This document shows, in pieces, positions 34,371 to 43,894 of a DNA stretch of 64,000 nt. This DNA is from Jannaschia aquimarina. GTDB lineage: Bacteria > Pseudomonadota > Alphaproteobacteria > Rhodobacterales > Rhodobacteraceae. The DNA lies in the NCBI RefSeq assembly GCF_000877395.1, contig NZ_JYFE01000032.1, forward strand, positions 1-64,000. The letters run 5' to 3'. The notes beneath the pieces were generated by a model. The model was not told the DNA's origin, made no database searches, and worked only from the letters and a program-made list of their open reading frames with translations. Both the position numbers and the translations under genes were made by a program. Each line of letters starts with the position of its first letter. Position 1 is the first letter of the stretch.

Positions 34371-36595
34371 GCGAAGCGGACGCTGCGGTCGAAGGGCATT
34401 TCGCGCAGGCGTTCCCCGGTCGCGGCAAAGATCGCGTTGGCGAGCGCAGGTGCGGCGGGCGGAACGCCGGGCTCTCCGGCCCCGCGGATCAGGTCAGTGG
34501 TCTCGAGCGCACGCACCCGAACCGGCGGAACTTCGTATTGCCGCAGGCTGAGGAAGGTGTCGAAGTTGCGCTGTTCGGGCACATGGTCGGCAAAGGTGAT
34601 CTCCGAGTGCATCGCGTGGCCCAGGCCGAACAGCGCCCCGCCTGAAAGCTGCGCTTCCAGATTGACCGGATCGAGGATGCGTCCGACCTCGGCCGCGACC
34701 CACAGCCCCGTCAGCCGTAGTCCCCTATCAGTCTGCTCGACCTCGACGATCTGGGCGCAGGGAACGCCGAAGGAGTAGCAGAACGCCACGCCCCGACCGT
34801 CGCGCGGACCGTCCCATCCGGCCATCTCGGCCACGGCCTCCAGCACGCGGGCAGATGGTTCGTGATCCATCAGGCGCAGCCGTTCCTCCAGCGGGTCGGC
34901 GCCGGCGGCGTGGATCGCTTCGTCCAGAAGCGACTCCAGGAAGAAGCCGTTATGCGATGCCCCGACCGACCGCCAGGACGACACGCCGACCCCGGCGGGC
35001 ACGCGGTAGCCGCTGACACGGAACGACGGGATCGCGTAGGGCGCGTCCCATGCGGCGGCGGTGATCGCCACGTCCGGTCCGATCGGCGGGAAGCCCTGAC
35101 GCGTAAGCTGGCTTTCGGCAACCGAATGGGCGGCGATGGACAGATCCAACCCGGTGACGCGGCCACCTTCGTGTGTTGCACGGCCCCGGGCCAGAGCCAT
35201 GGGGCGGAAATAGTCGCAGGCAGTATCCTGTTCCCTGGTCCAGGTCATGCGGATCGGGGTTCCGGGTCGGGTCTTGGCGATCTCGACCGCGGGGCGGACC
35301 TGATCGTCTTCGAGCCGTCGGCCGAAGCTGCCGCCTCCGGGTAGGGCGTTCACTTCGACCGCTTCGGGCGGCTGGCCGGTCATGCGGCTGACCGCGTCGC
35401 GAAGGAAGGTCGGCGCCTGGGTCGAGGTCCAGACCTGCGTGCGTTCGGGCGTGTAGATGACCGTCGCGTTCGAGGGCTCCAACGGCGCGTGCGCCAGGAA
35501 GGGGACGCGATACTCAACCTCGATGGCGGTGCCGGGTGCTGCGACGACATCGCCGTCGTCGCGGAATCGGCTGTCACGCGTGCCGTCGTCATCCAGGGCC
35601 GCGGCATGGGCGCCCCACATCTCGTCCGAGGTGGCGGGGTAGGCGGGCGTGCCCCAGGTCACGTCGACCTCTCGTGCGCCCCTGATCGCGGCCCAATCCG
35701 AAGTGCTCAGGACCGCGAACCCGTCTTCCACCGGCACGACGTCCTCTACCCCCGGGAGGAGACGTGCGGACACGTCGTCCAGCCGAGCGACGCCGCCGCC
35801 CCGCGCCGGGTTGGTGACCGCGGTCGCATGGATCATGCCGGGCAGCCGAATGTCGGTCCCGTAGGTGAAGGTGCCTGTCGACTTGGCGACGATGTCGGTG
35901 CGGCGTAGTTCGCGTCCCAGCAGGCGCCACTCGGACGCGTCCCGCAGATCCACGTCCTGAACCGCCTCCATTCCCGCCAGATCGGCAGCCAGATCGCCGT
36001 ACGGGATCGTGCCGCCGTCGGGCAGGATCACGGTGCCGTCCTCGGTGCGCAGGTCCCCGACGTTGACACCGGCACGGCGTGCAGCGGCCAGTTTCAGCGT
36101 TTCGCGAGCGGACGCGCCCGCCACGCGAAGACGGTCGTACATGTCGGGCACGGTCGTCGAGCCGCCGGTCAGGTGCAGGCCGACCAGCTTGCCCGCGATA
36201 TCGGCCCCCCGTCCGCGCATCGTGCGGCTGGACCACGCATCGTCCCATCCGGCGAAGGGCATCCCCTCACCGGCGACAATTCCGTTCCAATAGACACCCG
36301 AGGCGGGGCCCGGTGTCAGGCGGACAGCATGAGGGTCGACGTCAAGTTCCTCGGCCAGCAGATGCGCCTGGATGGACGCGGCGCCCTGACCCACATCGGC
36401 GCGAGGCGCGACCAGTGTCACGCCATCCGCATCGACGATGACGTAGGCATTCGGCGCGGCCTCGCCTTCGGCCAGTCCTTCGGTCAGCGGATTGCCCGGA
36501 TCGCGCAAGTACCGCCAGGCGCCGAAGGCTATGCCCGCGCCGACCGCCCCAGTGATGACCAAGAACGTGCGGCGGACGATCTTGCCCGCGCTCAT
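34367..36595 (-). CDS. Molybdopterin-binding subunit of aldehyde/isoquinoline oxidoreductase type
   Basis: A 742-residue protein of the xanthine dehydrogenase family, IorB-like: a twin-arginine-like N-terminus ([17 protein letters not shown]) and molybdenum-cofactor segments including [21 protein letters not shown]. The active-site glutamate is in [17 protein letters not shown] at the C-terminus. It oxidises aldehydes or N-heterocycles; the real substrate is not predictable. The start at 36595 overlaps the iron-sulfur subunit stop. Confidence 0.88.
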   Translation of the reverse strand: MSAGKIVRRTFLVITGAVGAGIAFGAWRYLRDPGNPLTEGLAEGEAAPNAYVIVDADGVTLVAPRADVGQGAASIQAHLLAEELDVDPHAVRLTPGPASGVYWNGIVAGEGMPFAGWDDAWSSRTMRGRGADIAGKLVGLHLTGGSTTVPDMYDRLRVAGASARETLKLAAARRAGVNVGDLRTEDGTVILPDGGTIPYGDLAADLAGMEAVQDVDLRDASEWRLLGRELRRTDIVAKSTGTFTYGTDIRLPGMIHATAVTNPARGGGVARLDDVSARLLPGVEDVVPVEDGFAVLSTSDWAAIRGAREVDVTWGTPAYPATSDEMWGAHAAALDDDGTRDSRFRDDGDVVAAPGTAIEVEYRVPFLAHAPLEPSNATVIYTPERTQVWTSTQAPTFLRDAVSRMTGQPPEAVEVNALPGGGSFGRRLEDDQVRPAVEIAKTRPGTPIRMTWTREQDTACDYFRPMALARGRATHEGGRVTGLDLSIAAHSVAESQLTRQGFPPIGPDVAITAAAWDAPYAIPSFRVSGYRVPAGVGVSSWRSVGASHNGFFLESLLDEAIHAAGADPLEERLRLMDHEPSARVLEAVAEMAGWDGPRDGRGVAFCYSFGVPCAQIVEVEQTDRGLRLTGLWVAAEVGRILDPVNLEAQLSGGALFGLGHAMHSEITFADHVPEQRNFDTFLSLRQYEVPPVRVRALETTDLIRGAGEPGVPPAAPALANAIFAATGERLREMPFDRSVRFA

Positions 36596-37050
36596 GTCCC
36601 CGTCTCCGTCTGAGCGCGTCGGATCGCGGCGCGGATCCGCGGGTAGGAGGCGCAGCGGCACAGGTTGCCAGACATGGCGGCGTCGATATCAGCGTCCGTC
36701 GGTTCGGGATTGCCCGCCAGCAGGCTGGCCGCCTGCATGATCTGTCCCGACTGGCAGTAGCCGCATTGCGCGACCTGTTCCTCGATCCAGGCGGCCTGGA
36801 CGGGATGCGGGTCGTCGGGCGTGCCCAGACCCTCGATCGTGGTGATCTCGGCGCCCTCCACCTCAGAGGCGCGGACCTGACAGGAGCGCACGGCGAGTCC
36901 GTCGAGATGCACGGTGCACGCGCCGCACATGGCGATGCCGCAGCCATACTTCGTGCCGGTCAGTCCGAGAATGTCACGCACAACCCAGAGGAGCGGCATG
37001 TCCGGCTCCACCTCGATATCGTGCTCGGTCCCGTTGACGTTGAATTTCAT
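36592..37050 (-). CDS. 2Fe-2S subunit of molybdenum hydroxylase
   Basis: A 152-residue IorA/CoxS-like protein with two clusters: a plant-type site ([16 protein letters not shown] plus a later Cys) and the helical site [10 protein letters not shown] with [11 protein letters not shown]. It relays electrons from the molybdopterin subunit to the cytochrome. First gene of the three-gene operon; the 128-bp gap to divergent pdxJ contains the promoter. Confidence 0.92.
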   Translation of the reverse strand: MKFNVNGTEHDIEVEPDMPLLWVVRDILGLTGTKYGCGIAMCGACTVHLDGLAVRSCQVRASEVEGAEITTIEGLGTPDDPHPVQAAWIEEQVAQCGYCQSGQIMQAASLLAGNPEPTDADIDAAMSGNLCRCASYPRIRAAIRRAQTETGT

Positions 37051-37178
37051 GGCTTCAAGTTACGCGCAGCCAGCCCATCGGTCCAGCCACACGGACGCGA
37101 CGTCCCGGCGCGGCGGTTCGGGATTTCCCCTGCCGTGCCCCTCCGCTATCCCGTGAGGGATCTGTGCGGAGGCCCGAG

Positions 37179-37925
37179 ATGGAAAAGCTGCGCCTGGGCG
37201 TGAATATCGACCACGTCGCAACGCTCCGGAATGCCCGGGGCGGAGACAACCCCGATCCGGTCCGGGCCGCGCTGATGGCACAGGAGGCGGGCGCCGACGG
37301 CATCACCGCCCATCTGCGCGAGGATCGCAGACATATCCGGGACGACGACATGCAGGCGATCGCCGACGCAATCGACATCCCGCTCAACTTCGAGATGGCT
37401 GCGACGGACGAGATGCGCGATATCGCCTTGCGCGTGAAGCCCCATGCCGTCTGCCTGGTCCCCGAACGGCGGGAGGAGCGCACGACCGAAGGCGGTCTGG
37501 AAGTGGCTGGGGACCAGAACCGGCTGACCAGCTATATCGCGCCGCTTGCCGATGCGGGTGCGCGTGTCTCGCTCTTCGTCGCGGCCGACCCGCGGCAGAT
37601 CGAGGCGGCCGCACGCGTGGGGGCTGCCGTGGTCGAGCTGCATACAGGGTCGTATTGCGATGCCGTGGCCGAGGGGCGGATGGAGCATGCAGCCGACGAG
37701 CTGACGCGACTGACCGCCGCCGCCCGGCAGGCCCATGCCGCGGGGCTGGAGGTCCATGCCGGCCATGGGCTGACCTATGAGAGTGTGACTCCCATTGCCG
37801 CGATCGCCGAAGTGGTCGAGCTGAACATCGGCCATTTTCTGATGGGCGAGGCGATCTTTCGCGGCCTGCCCGACGCGCTGGGGGAAATGCGCCGTCTGAT
37901 GGACGTCGCCCGGGGCGCGGCGTGA
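37179..37925 (+). CDS. pdxJ: Pyridoxine 5'-phosphate synthase
   Basis: A 248-residue TIM-barrel enzyme making pyridoxine 5'-phosphate in the DXP-dependent vitamin B6 pathway. Signatures: [17 protein letters not shown] at the N-terminus, [13 protein letters not shown] and [13 protein letters not shown], with the catalytic Glu/His residues. GGAGG seven bases before the ATG at 37179 fixes the start; an upstream alternative adds only five residues. Confidence 0.95.
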   Translation: MEKLRLGVNIDHVATLRNARGGDNPDPVRAALMAQEAGADGITAHLREDRRHIRDDDMQAIADAIDIPLNFEMAATDEMRDIALRVKPHAVCLVPERREERTTEGGLEVAGDQNRLTSYIAPLADAGARVSLFVAADPRQIEAAARVGAAVVELHTGSYCDAVAEGRMEHAADELTRLTAAARQAHAAGLEVHAGHGLTYESVTPIAAIAEVVELNIGHFLMGEAIFRGLPDALGEMRRLMDVARGAA

Positions 37926-38530
37926 TGATCGACGGGACGCTCGCGATCCTTGCGGCCTTTGCCGTGGTGACCTTTGCGCCGGGCCCCGCGAACCTGGCCG
38001 TTGGCCTCACGGCTCTGGCACATGGCTGGGCGCATGCGCTTCCGATGGCGCTGGGGCTCGCCGTCGGGTTGGCGGCGTGGGGTGTGGTCGCTGCGGCGGG
38101 ACTGGGCGCGGTACTCGTCGCGTCGGAGACGGCGCTCTTCGTGCTGCGCGTGGTGGGCGGCCTCTATCTGCTCTGGCTCGCCTGGCAATCCGCACGGGTC
38201 GCGCTCCGTTCCGACACGCACGAGATGCCGACCGCCGGAGGGTTCGTCAGGGGCCTTCTGCTGAACCTCTCCAACCCGAAAGCCGTGCTGGCTTGGATCG
38301 CGGCCCTGTCGATGGGTCTGACGCCGGAGGCGGGGGCCGGCGCGGTGCTTTCGGTGACCTTCCTGTGTGCACTGATCGGGCTTGCGAACTATTTGTTCTG
38401 GGCGGCAGCCTTTTCGCGTGCGGGGGCGCGGTCTGCCTATGCGAGGTTTCGGCGCTGGATCGAGGGCGGGGCGGCCTTCCTTCTTGGCGCAGCCGGCATC
38501 GGATTGATGCGGCAGGGGCTGAGCCGATGA
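37925..38530 (+). CDS. LysE/RhtB family amino acid exporter
   Basis: A 201-residue membrane protein with five or six helices and the LysE hallmark FAPGPANLAVGLTALAHGW near residue 20, plus LLLNLSNPKAVLAW near 115. It probably exports an amino acid or related small molecule. The ATG shares one base with the pdxJ stop. A GTG three bases upstream is an alternative. Confidence 0.88.
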   Translation: MIDGTLAILAAFAVVTFAPGPANLAVGLTALAHGWAHALPMALGLAVGLAAWGVVAAAGLGAVLVASETALFVLRVVGGLYLLWLAWQSARVALRSDTHEMPTAGGFVRGLLLNLSNPKAVLAWIAALSMGLTPEAGAGAVLSVTFLCALIGLANYLFWAAAFSRAGARSAYARFRRWIEGGAAFLLGAAGIGLMRQGLSR

Positions 38531-38561
38531 CCCTATCCGGACGCTCCCTTCGGGCCGGCGG

Positions 38562-39035
38562 ATGAGCCGGACAATCGTCATTTCGACCAGGCTTGGCGCG
38601 GAACCGGACCGCGTTTGGGAAGAAGTGAACTCCCCGCGCCTTCTGCTCTTCGTCGCGGCCCCCATGATCCGCTTTCGCCCCGTCGATCCACCGGTCTTTG
38701 CGGAAAGATGGGCCGATGGGCCGCACGAGGTGGAGATGTATCTCTTCGGTCGGATCCCGCTTGGCCTTCAGGTGATCGACATCTCGCGCCCGGCGGCGGC
38801 GGGCGGGAAGTGGCGTCTCCGCGACAACGGGCGCAGCGCCTCGATCCCGCGGTGGGATCATTTGATCGAAGTCGCCGCAGGTCGGGACGGGACGATCTAC
38901 AGCGACACGGTCACCATCGAGGCCGGCTGGCGGACGCCTCTGGTTGCCGCGTTCGCGAAGCGGTTCTATGCCCATCGCCAACGCCGGTGGCGCGCCCTCG
39001 TGGCCGCCGATTTCGACTACGGAGCAGTCGGTTGA
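38562..39035 (+). CDS. SRPBCC-like (START-type) protein
   Basis: A 157-residue soluble protein. The start (SRTIVISTRLGAEPDRVWEEV) and the alternating strands are typical of polyketide-cyclase/START-like folds that bind hydrophobic ligands. No catalytic motif is visible. It lies between the LysE gene and a secreted protein and overlaps the latter's start by four bases. Confidence 0.7.
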   Translation: MSRTIVISTRLGAEPDRVWEEVNSPRLLLFVAAPMIRFRPVDPPVFAERWADGPHEVEMYLFGRIPLGLQVIDISRPAAAGGKWRLRDNGRSASIPRWDHLIEVAAGRDGTIYSDTVTIEAGWRTPLVAAFAKRFYAHRQRRWRALVAADFDYGAVG

Positions 39036-39493
39036 GCAAGGCGACCACACCATTTGCCGGCACCGTGCGGTGCGTCCCTGTCTGCCTGCTGGCTCTTCTG
39101 GGGATGCCGGCCTGGGCACAGGTCGTGGGTGATTGCGACACGTGGCAGGCCAATGCCCGCAACGTGGCCTGGTCCGACAATCGGGACGATGTCACCCGCA
39201 CGTTCGGGAACGGAGCGATCCGCCTGACGCTGCTGGACACCGAAGAGCCCGCGCTGGCCGCGTTCCACATCCTCGTGACTTATCCTGATCCCGACGCGAT
39301 CTCGCTTGAATGCCGTCTAGTCTCGGCCGGGGGCGGCCTCGGCTTTCCGTCGCTCTCACTCTCGCGCGCGTTCGGAACCTACGATCCCGCGCGAGGCCTG
39401 ACCGTCGAGGTTCCGGGTCTGACCGACGAAGGGGACGCGTTGCTTGTGACATTCACCATCAACCGCGCGACCGGCGAGGTCACGATCCCATGA
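39032..39493 (+). CDS. Small secreted protein
   Basis: A 153-residue protein with a TTG start overlapping the upstream stop and a signal peptide (hydrophobic stretch [14 protein letters not shown], cleaved after AWAQ near residue 28). The mature part contains two cysteines (GDCDTW, LECRL) and beta-rich sequence. It has no recognised family. Its stop overlaps the acpS start (ATGA). Confidence 0.65.
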   Translation: MSKATTPFAGTVRCVPVCLLALLGMPAWAQVVGDCDTWQANARNVAWSDNRDDVTRTFGNGAIRLTLLDTEEPALAAFHILVTYPDPDAISLECRLVSAGGGLGFPSLSLSRAFGTYDPARGLTVEVPGLTDEGDALLVTFTINRATGEVTIP

Positions 39494-39888
39494 TCCTGGG
39501 CATCGGGACCGACCTCGCGAATATCGAGCGGATCGAAGGCGTGCTCGACCGGTTCGGTGACCGATTCCGCAACCGCGTCTTCACCGAGACCGAGCAGCGC
39601 AAGGCGGAACGCCGCCATGACACCGCCGCCACCTATGCCAAGCGTTGGGCCGCGAAGGAGGCGTGCTCCAAGGCGCTGGGCACCGGATTGCGCATGGGGA
39701 TCGCCTGGAAGGACATGCATGTGACCAACCTGCGGACCGGACAGCCTGTCATGCATGTCACCGGTTGGGCGGCGCAGCGGCTGGAGCGGATGACCCCCGA
39801 CGGACACGAGGCGGTCATTCACGTGACCCTGACGGACGACCATCCCTGGGCGCATGCGATGGTCGTGATCGAGGCGCTGCCCTACTGA
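39490..39888 (+). CDS. acpS: Holo-[acyl-carrier-protein] synthase
   Basis: A 132-residue phosphopantetheinyl transferase that attaches 4'-phosphopantetheine to ACP. It has the N-terminal Mg-binding Asp in [14 protein letters not shown] and the second site [17 protein letters not shown]. The start ATG overlaps the upstream stop. It heads the acpS-lepB-rnc-era-recO block. Confidence 0.95.
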   Translation: MILGIGTDLANIERIEGVLDRFGDRFRNRVFTETEQRKAERRHDTAATYAKRWAAKEACSKALGTGLRMGIAWKDMHVTNLRTGQPVMHVTGWAAQRLERMTPDGHEAVIHVTLTDDHPWAHAMVVIEALPY

Positions 39889-39954
39889 GCGGAGGTGCCG
39901 TTGACACCCCGCCGGGGCCGGGGCAGGGACGCACGAAATCGGGAAGGGCTGTTC

Positions 39955-40755
39955 ATGGCGGCGAAGGCGGAAAAGAAGGAAGGCATCTGGGAGACGATCA
40001 AGACGATCTTCTGGGCGCTCGTGATCGCGGGCCTGTTCCGCACGCTGTTCTTCCAGCCGTTCTGGATCCCGTCGGGCTCGATGAAGGACACGTTGCTGAT
40101 CGGCGATTTCCTCTTCGTCAACAAGATGGCCTACGGCTACTCGCAACATTCCTGCCCGTTCTCGATGTGCTTCTTCATCAACGGCCGTTGGTTCGGATCG
40201 GAGCCCGAGCGCGGCGACGTCATCGTCTTCCGTCATCCGGTCAACGGACAGGATTTCGTCAAGCGTGTCATCGGGATGCCCGGCGACACTGTTCAGATGC
40301 AGGGCGGGCTCCTCTACATCAACGGCGAGGCCGTCGAGCGCGAAGAGATCGAGCCCTTCGTCGAGATCAAGGAACCCCAAGGGCCCCAGGGCATCGTGCC
40401 GGCCTGTTCGAACGATCCCGTCGGTCTGGGCGGCGAGTGCATCAAGCGCCGCTACATCGAGACGCTTCCGGATGGCGTGAGCCACACGATCCTGGACATC
40501 GTCGAGGACAATCGCCGACGGTTCACCGACGATACCCCGCGTTATACCGTGCCGGAAGGACAGTATTTCTTCATGGGCGACAACCGCGACAACTCCTCCG
40601 ACAGCCGCGTTCCGCGCGAGTTGGAGGGCGTCGACATGGTCCCGTTCGAGAACCTGATCGGCCGGGCGGACCGGGTCGTCTTCTCGTCGGCCGGTCGCCG
40701 GATCCTGTATTTCTGGACCTGGCGCATGGACCGCTTCTTCGAGAAGATCGTGTGA
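39955..40755 (+). CDS. lepB: Signal peptidase I
   Basis: A 266-residue membrane-anchored peptidase: one helix at about residues 12-30, catalytic Ser in [13 protein letters not shown] and Lys in [11 protein letters not shown], and the signature [18 protein letters not shown] upstream supports the ATG at 39955 rather than the in-frame ATG at 39895. Confidence 0.95.
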   Translation: MAAKAEKKEGIWETIKTIFWALVIAGLFRTLFFQPFWIPSGSMKDTLLIGDFLFVNKMAYGYSQHSCPFSMCFFINGRWFGSEPERGDVIVFRHPVNGQDFVKRVIGMPGDTVQMQGGLLYINGEAVEREEIEPFVEIKEPQGPQGIVPACSNDPVGLGGECIKRRYIETLPDGVSHTILDIVEDNRRRFTDDTPRYTVPEGQYFFMGDNRDNSSDSRVPRELEGVDMVPFENLIGRADRVVFSSAGRRILYFWTWRMDRFFEKIV

Positions 40756-40783
40756 CCCGGACCGGGGCGATCAACCGCGCGCC

Positions 40784-41464
40784 ATGAAGACCGCGCGCGA
40801 GTTGGCCGCGTTCGAGGCGCGGCTGGGCCACAGCTTCTCGGACCCGGCCCTACTGATCCGCGCCCTGACGCATTCGTCCATCTCGACCGAGCAGCGGCCG
40901 TCCAACGAGCGGCTCGAGTTTCTCGGCGACCGGGTGCTGGGCCTCGTGATGGCTCAGGCCTTGATGCAGGGCGACCGCAAGGCGGCGGAAGGTCAGTTGG
41001 CCCCACGTTTCAACGCCTTGGTCCGCAAGGAAACCTGTGCCGAAATTGCCCGCGAGATCGGTCTGGGCGAGGTGCTGCGGCTGGGCAAGTCCGAGCGGAT
41101 GACCGGCGGGCGCCGCAAGCTCGCCCTGTTGGGTGACGGATTGGAGGCGGTGATCGCTGCGCTCTATCTGGATGCCGGGCTGGAGGTCGCGCGGGAGGTG
41201 ATCCTGCGGCTCTGGGGCGACCGGCTGGACCGGGTCGCGGACGATGCGCGCGATGCCAAGACGGTCCTGCAGGAATGGGCGCAGGCCCAGGGCATGGCGC
41301 CGCCGACCTACAAGGTGGAGGGGCGGACCGGGCCGGACCACGCCCCGGTCTTCGTGATCCGCGCGACCCTGCCGGACGGGAGGTCGTCGACCGGGGAGGC
41401 GACCTCCAAGCGCGCGGCCGAACAGGCGGCGGCGCGCATCCTACTGGACGAGGTGACCCGTTAA
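40784..41464 (+). CDS. rnc: Ribonuclease III
   Basis: A 226-residue double-strand RNase processing rRNA and mRNA. Catalytic signature [15 protein letters not shown]; the second acidic pair is in [14 protein letters not shown] double-stranded RNA-binding domain occupies about residues 155-226. Confidence 0.95.
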   Translation: MKTARELAAFEARLGHSFSDPALLIRALTHSSISTEQRPSNERLEFLGDRVLGLVMAQALMQGDRKAAEGQLAPRFNALVRKETCAEIAREIGLGEVLRLGKSERMTGGRRKLALLGDGLEAVIAALYLDAGLEVAREVILRLWGDRLDRVADDARDAKTVLQEWAQAQGMAPPTYKVEGRTGPDHAPVFVIRATLPDGRSSTGEATSKRAAEQAAARILLDEVTR

Positions 41465-41493
41465 CCTTCGTCTGCGAACCGGCGTTAACCGCT

Positions 41494-41534
41494 GTGCACC
41501 CCCCGTGCACCCCCTGTGCACCCCCCGTGCAGAC
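41494..41534. repeat. 11-bp GTGCAC tandem repeat, locus 2
   Basis: Three perfect 11-bp units GTGCACCCCC(C/T) at 41494-41504, 41505-41515 and 41516-41526 followed by GTGCAGAC at 41527-41534. GTGCAC-type hexamers recur every 11 bp. It is the reverse-oriented counterpart of the array at 52-92. GTTAACC motifs flank it at 41484-41490 and 41555-41561. It lies in the 124-bp gap between rnc and era and could bind a protein or structure the era leader. Confidence 0.78.
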
Positions 41535-41588
41535 AAAGGGCAGACCGACGCCCCGTTAACCCTTCTCGTCGCAGGTCGCGCGTCCTAG

Positions 41589-42509
41589 ATGCCCCTCATG
41601 AACGACACTCCCACACGCGCCGGATTCGCGGCCCTGATCGGCGAGCCCAATGCGGGCAAGTCCACCCTTCTGAACGCGATGGTCGGGGCCAAGATCTCGA
41701 TCGTCACCCACAAGGTGCAGACGACCCGCGCCCGCATCCGGGGTGTCGCGATGGAGGGCACGAGCCAGATCGTCTTCGTCGATACGCCGGGCCTGTTCCG
41801 GCCGCGGCGCCGGCTGGACCGCGCCATGGTCGCCGCCGCCTGGGGCGGGGCGGCCGATGCCGACGTGGTCGTCCTGCTGATCGAGGCCCATCGCGGCCTG
41901 ACCGACGGGGTGCGGGCGATCCTCGACCGGCTGGCCGAAGCCCCCCCCGCCGCGCCGGTCTGGCTGGCCATCAACAAGATCGACCGCGTGAAGGCCGAGG
42001 CGTTGCTGGCGCTGACGCAGGAGATGAACGCGGCCCATGCCTTCGCCGAGACCTTCATGATCTCCGCCGAGAAGGGGCATGGCGTGGCCGACCTCAAGGC
42101 GGCCCTGGCCGCCGCGATGCCCGAGGGGCCGCTCCTCTACCCGGAAGACCAAATCGCCGACCTGCCGGTGCGCATGATCGCCGCCGAGATCACCCGCGAG
42201 AAGCTGACCCTGCGCCTGCATCAGGAACTGCCCTACCAGTTGACGGTCGAGACCGAGACCTGGGAGGAGCGCAAGGACGGCTCGGTCCGGATCGAGCAGG
42301 AGATCTACGTCATGCGCGACGGTCACAAGGGCATCGTCTTGGGCAACAAGGGCGAGACCATCAAAGCCGTGGGCAAGGCCGCCCGCGAGGAATTGTCCGA
42401 GTTCCTGGGTCAGAAGGTCCACCTGTTCCTGCGCGTCGCGGTCCGGCCCAACTGGCTGGAGGAATCCGAGCGCTACGATGCCATGGGCCTCGACTTCCGG
42501 GATGCGTGA
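41589..42509 (+). CDS. era: GTPase Era
   Basis: A 306-residue GTPase that helps 16S rRNA maturation and 30S assembly. G1 GEPNAGKSTLL, G3 DTPG, G4 NKID and a C-terminal KH domain with GHKGIVLGNKGETIK. An ATG at 41598 is a second possible start, three residues shorter. Confidence 0.95.
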   Translation: MPLMNDTPTRAGFAALIGEPNAGKSTLLNAMVGAKISIVTHKVQTTRARIRGVAMEGTSQIVFVDTPGLFRPRRRLDRAMVAAAWGGAADADVVVLLIEAHRGLTDGVRAILDRLAEAPPAAPVWLAINKIDRVKAEALLALTQEMNAAHAFAETFMISAEKGHGVADLKAALAAAMPEGPLLYPEDQIADLPVRMIAAEITREKLTLRLHQELPYQLTVETETWEERKDGSVRIEQEIYVMRDGHKGIVLGNKGETIKAVGKAAREELSEFLGQKVHLFLRVAVRPNWLEESERYDAMGLDFRDA

Positions 42510-42530
42510 CGGCGCGCCCGGTCCGGCTCT

Positions 42531-42585
42531 GTCTTCTTCTCGGCACAAATACTCCGGGGGGGTCGGGGGGCTGGCCCCCCGCCCC
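42531..42585 (+). repeat. GC-rich dispersed palindromic repeat
   Basis: An AAATACTCCGGGGGGG core followed by the hairpin GGGGGGCTGGCCCCCC (42564-42580 region) between era and the DUF1491 gene. It shares core and hairpin with copies at 43640-43705 (inverted) and 43831-43889. It resembles the intergenic palindromes common in Rhodobacteraceae. Confidence 0.6.
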
Positions 42586-42592
42586 GTCTGAC

Positions 42593-42919
42593 ATGGCGCT
42601 GGCCGCGCATATCTGGGTCGCCGCCTATCGCAAGCGGCTGGATCTCCTTGGTATTCCCTGCATGGTGATCGCCCGGGGCGATGCGACGGCGGGAGCGGTG
42701 ATGGTGAAGGTCGCGACGATGGATGGCGCGGCGACGGTGCTTCACCGCAGCTTCGACCTGATGACCGGCGACCGCGCCTGGGTCGTCCTGACCGAAGGGC
42801 CGGAGCGCGATTGCGACGCCGCCATCGCCCGGCAGCGCGGCTTCGACCCGGATCTCTGGGTGCTGGAAGTGGAGGATCCGCGCGGGCGCCACCTTCTGGA
42901 CCAAGACGGGCTGGCCTGA
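42593..42919 (+). CDS. DUF1491 family protein
   Basis: A 108-residue protein with the family hallmarks IWVAAYRKR near the N-terminus, GDATAGAVMVKV and FDPDLWVLEVEDPRGRHLL at the C-terminus. DUF1491 proteins are widespread in alphaproteobacteria with unknown function. The last base of its stop is the first base of the recO ATG. Confidence 0.85.
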   Translation: MALAAHIWVAAYRKRLDLLGIPCMVIARGDATAGAVMVKVATMDGAATVLHRSFDLMTGDRAWVVLTEGPERDCDAAIARQRGFDPDLWVLEVEDPRGRHLLDQDGLA

Positions 42920-43638
42920 TGGAGTGGCGGGACGAAGGCATCGTGCTCGCCGTGCGGCGCCACGGCGAGACGAGCGCCATCGTCGAATTGCTCACCGACG
43001 CCCATGGCCGCCATCTGGGCGTCGTCCATGGCGGGACGTCGCGGCGGATGCGGCCCGTCCTGCAACCGGGCAACCGGGTCCAGGCGGTCTGGCGCGCGCG
43101 TCTCGAAAGCCATCTTGGCAGCTACTCGGTCGAGGCGTTGCGGACGCGGGCGGGGGACGTGCTGGCCGATCCGCTGCGGCTGGCAGGATTGGCGTCGCTT
43201 TGCGCGCTCTCCGGCTGGGCCCTGCCCGAGCGCGAGGCGGTCGCGGAATTCGCCGCGCGGACCGAGGCGCTGGCCGAGGCCGTCGCCGACGGAGCGGGCT
43301 GGCTGCGCGACTACGTCTTCTGGGAGATGGCGCTTCTGGAGATCGCCGGCTTCCGTCTGGACCTGAGCGCATGTGCCGCCGGGGGCGGGGCGAACGATCT
43401 GGCCTATGTCTCGCCCCGCACGGGCCGGGCGGTCAGCCGGTCGGGGGCGGGCCAATGGGCCGACAGGTTGCTGCCCCTGCCCGAGATGTTGATTGGCGGA
43501 ACCGCGACCCTGGACGGCGTGCGGGCGGCGCTGGACCTGACCGGCTTCTTTCTGCGCGAGCGCGTGGCCCCGGCCCTGGAGCGTCCGCTGCCCGCCGCGC
43601 GGGACCGCCTCATCATGGCGCTCGCGCGAGAAGGATAG
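42919..43638 (+). CDS. recO: DNA repair protein RecO
   Basis: A 239-residue RecFOR-pathway protein that loads RecA and anneals DNA. The OB-fold N-terminus (MEWRDEGIVLAVRRHGETSAIVELLT) and the downstream helical domain match RecO. The zinc-binding four-cysteine cluster of some RecO proteins is absent; only two Cys remain. The start is the ATG overlapping the DUF1491 stop. Confidence 0.93.
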   Translation: MEWRDEGIVLAVRRHGETSAIVELLTDAHGRHLGVVHGGTSRRMRPVLQPGNRVQAVWRARLESHLGSYSVEALRTRAGDVLADPLRLAGLASLCALSGWALPEREAVAEFAARTEALAEAVADGAGWLRDYVFWEMALLEIAGFRLDLSACAAGGGANDLAYVSPRTGRAVSRSGAGQWADRLLPLPEMLIGGTATLDGVRAALDLTGFFLRERVAPALERPLPAARDRLIMALAREG

Positions 43639-43639
43639 G

Positions 43640-43705
43640 GTGGAGGGGGCTCTGCCCCCCGCGCCCTCCGGTCGCGCCCCCCGGGATATTTGGAGCAGGA
43701 TGAGG
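43640..43705 (-). repeat. GC-rich dispersed palindromic repeat, inverted copy
   Basis: Contains GGGGGCTCTGCCCCC, then CCCCCCGGGATATTTGGAGCAGGATGAG. Read on the minus strand it matches the copy at 43831-43889 (CTCATCCTGC...ATATCCCGGGGGG). The two copies face each other around a CtrA-like box. It follows recO and may end its transcript. Confidence 0.65.
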
Positions 43706-43709
43706 ACCC

Positions 43710-43724
43710 TTAACCGCCCCTTAA
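43710..43724. promoter_or_regulatory. CtrA-type binding box
   Basis: A perfect TTAA-N7-TTAA (43710-43713 and 43721-43724) in the convergent recO/msrA gap, between two inverted repeats. CtrA controls cell-cycle and motility genes in alphaproteobacteria. No gene start lies close by on either strand, so the target could be an unrecognised small RNA. Confidence 0.5.
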
Positions 43725-43830
43725 CCACGGTTGTCCATTGATGACGTGCGGGACAGGCTGGGAAGCCGATGACCGTGCAGGGTGAGAACGTCTCTGGACA
43801 TCTTGCCGGGGTGGGGCCGCGTGCCCCGCC

Positions 43831-43889
43831 CCTTTCTCATCCTGCAAGATATATCCCGGGGGGGCCTGGGGGGCTGGCCCCCCAGCCCG
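43831..43889 (+). repeat. GC-rich dispersed palindromic repeat
   Basis: CTCATCCTGCAAGATATATCCCGGGGGGG followed by the hairpin GGGGGGCTGGCCCCCC, close to the copy at 42531-42585. It ends six bases before the msrA stop and may terminate that minus-strand gene. Confidence 0.65.
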
Positions 43890-43894
43890 ACCTC

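Noticed and set aside
41494-41534. Possible CRISPR-like repeat
   Set aside because: Units are contiguous 11-mers with no spacers and no cas genes nearby.
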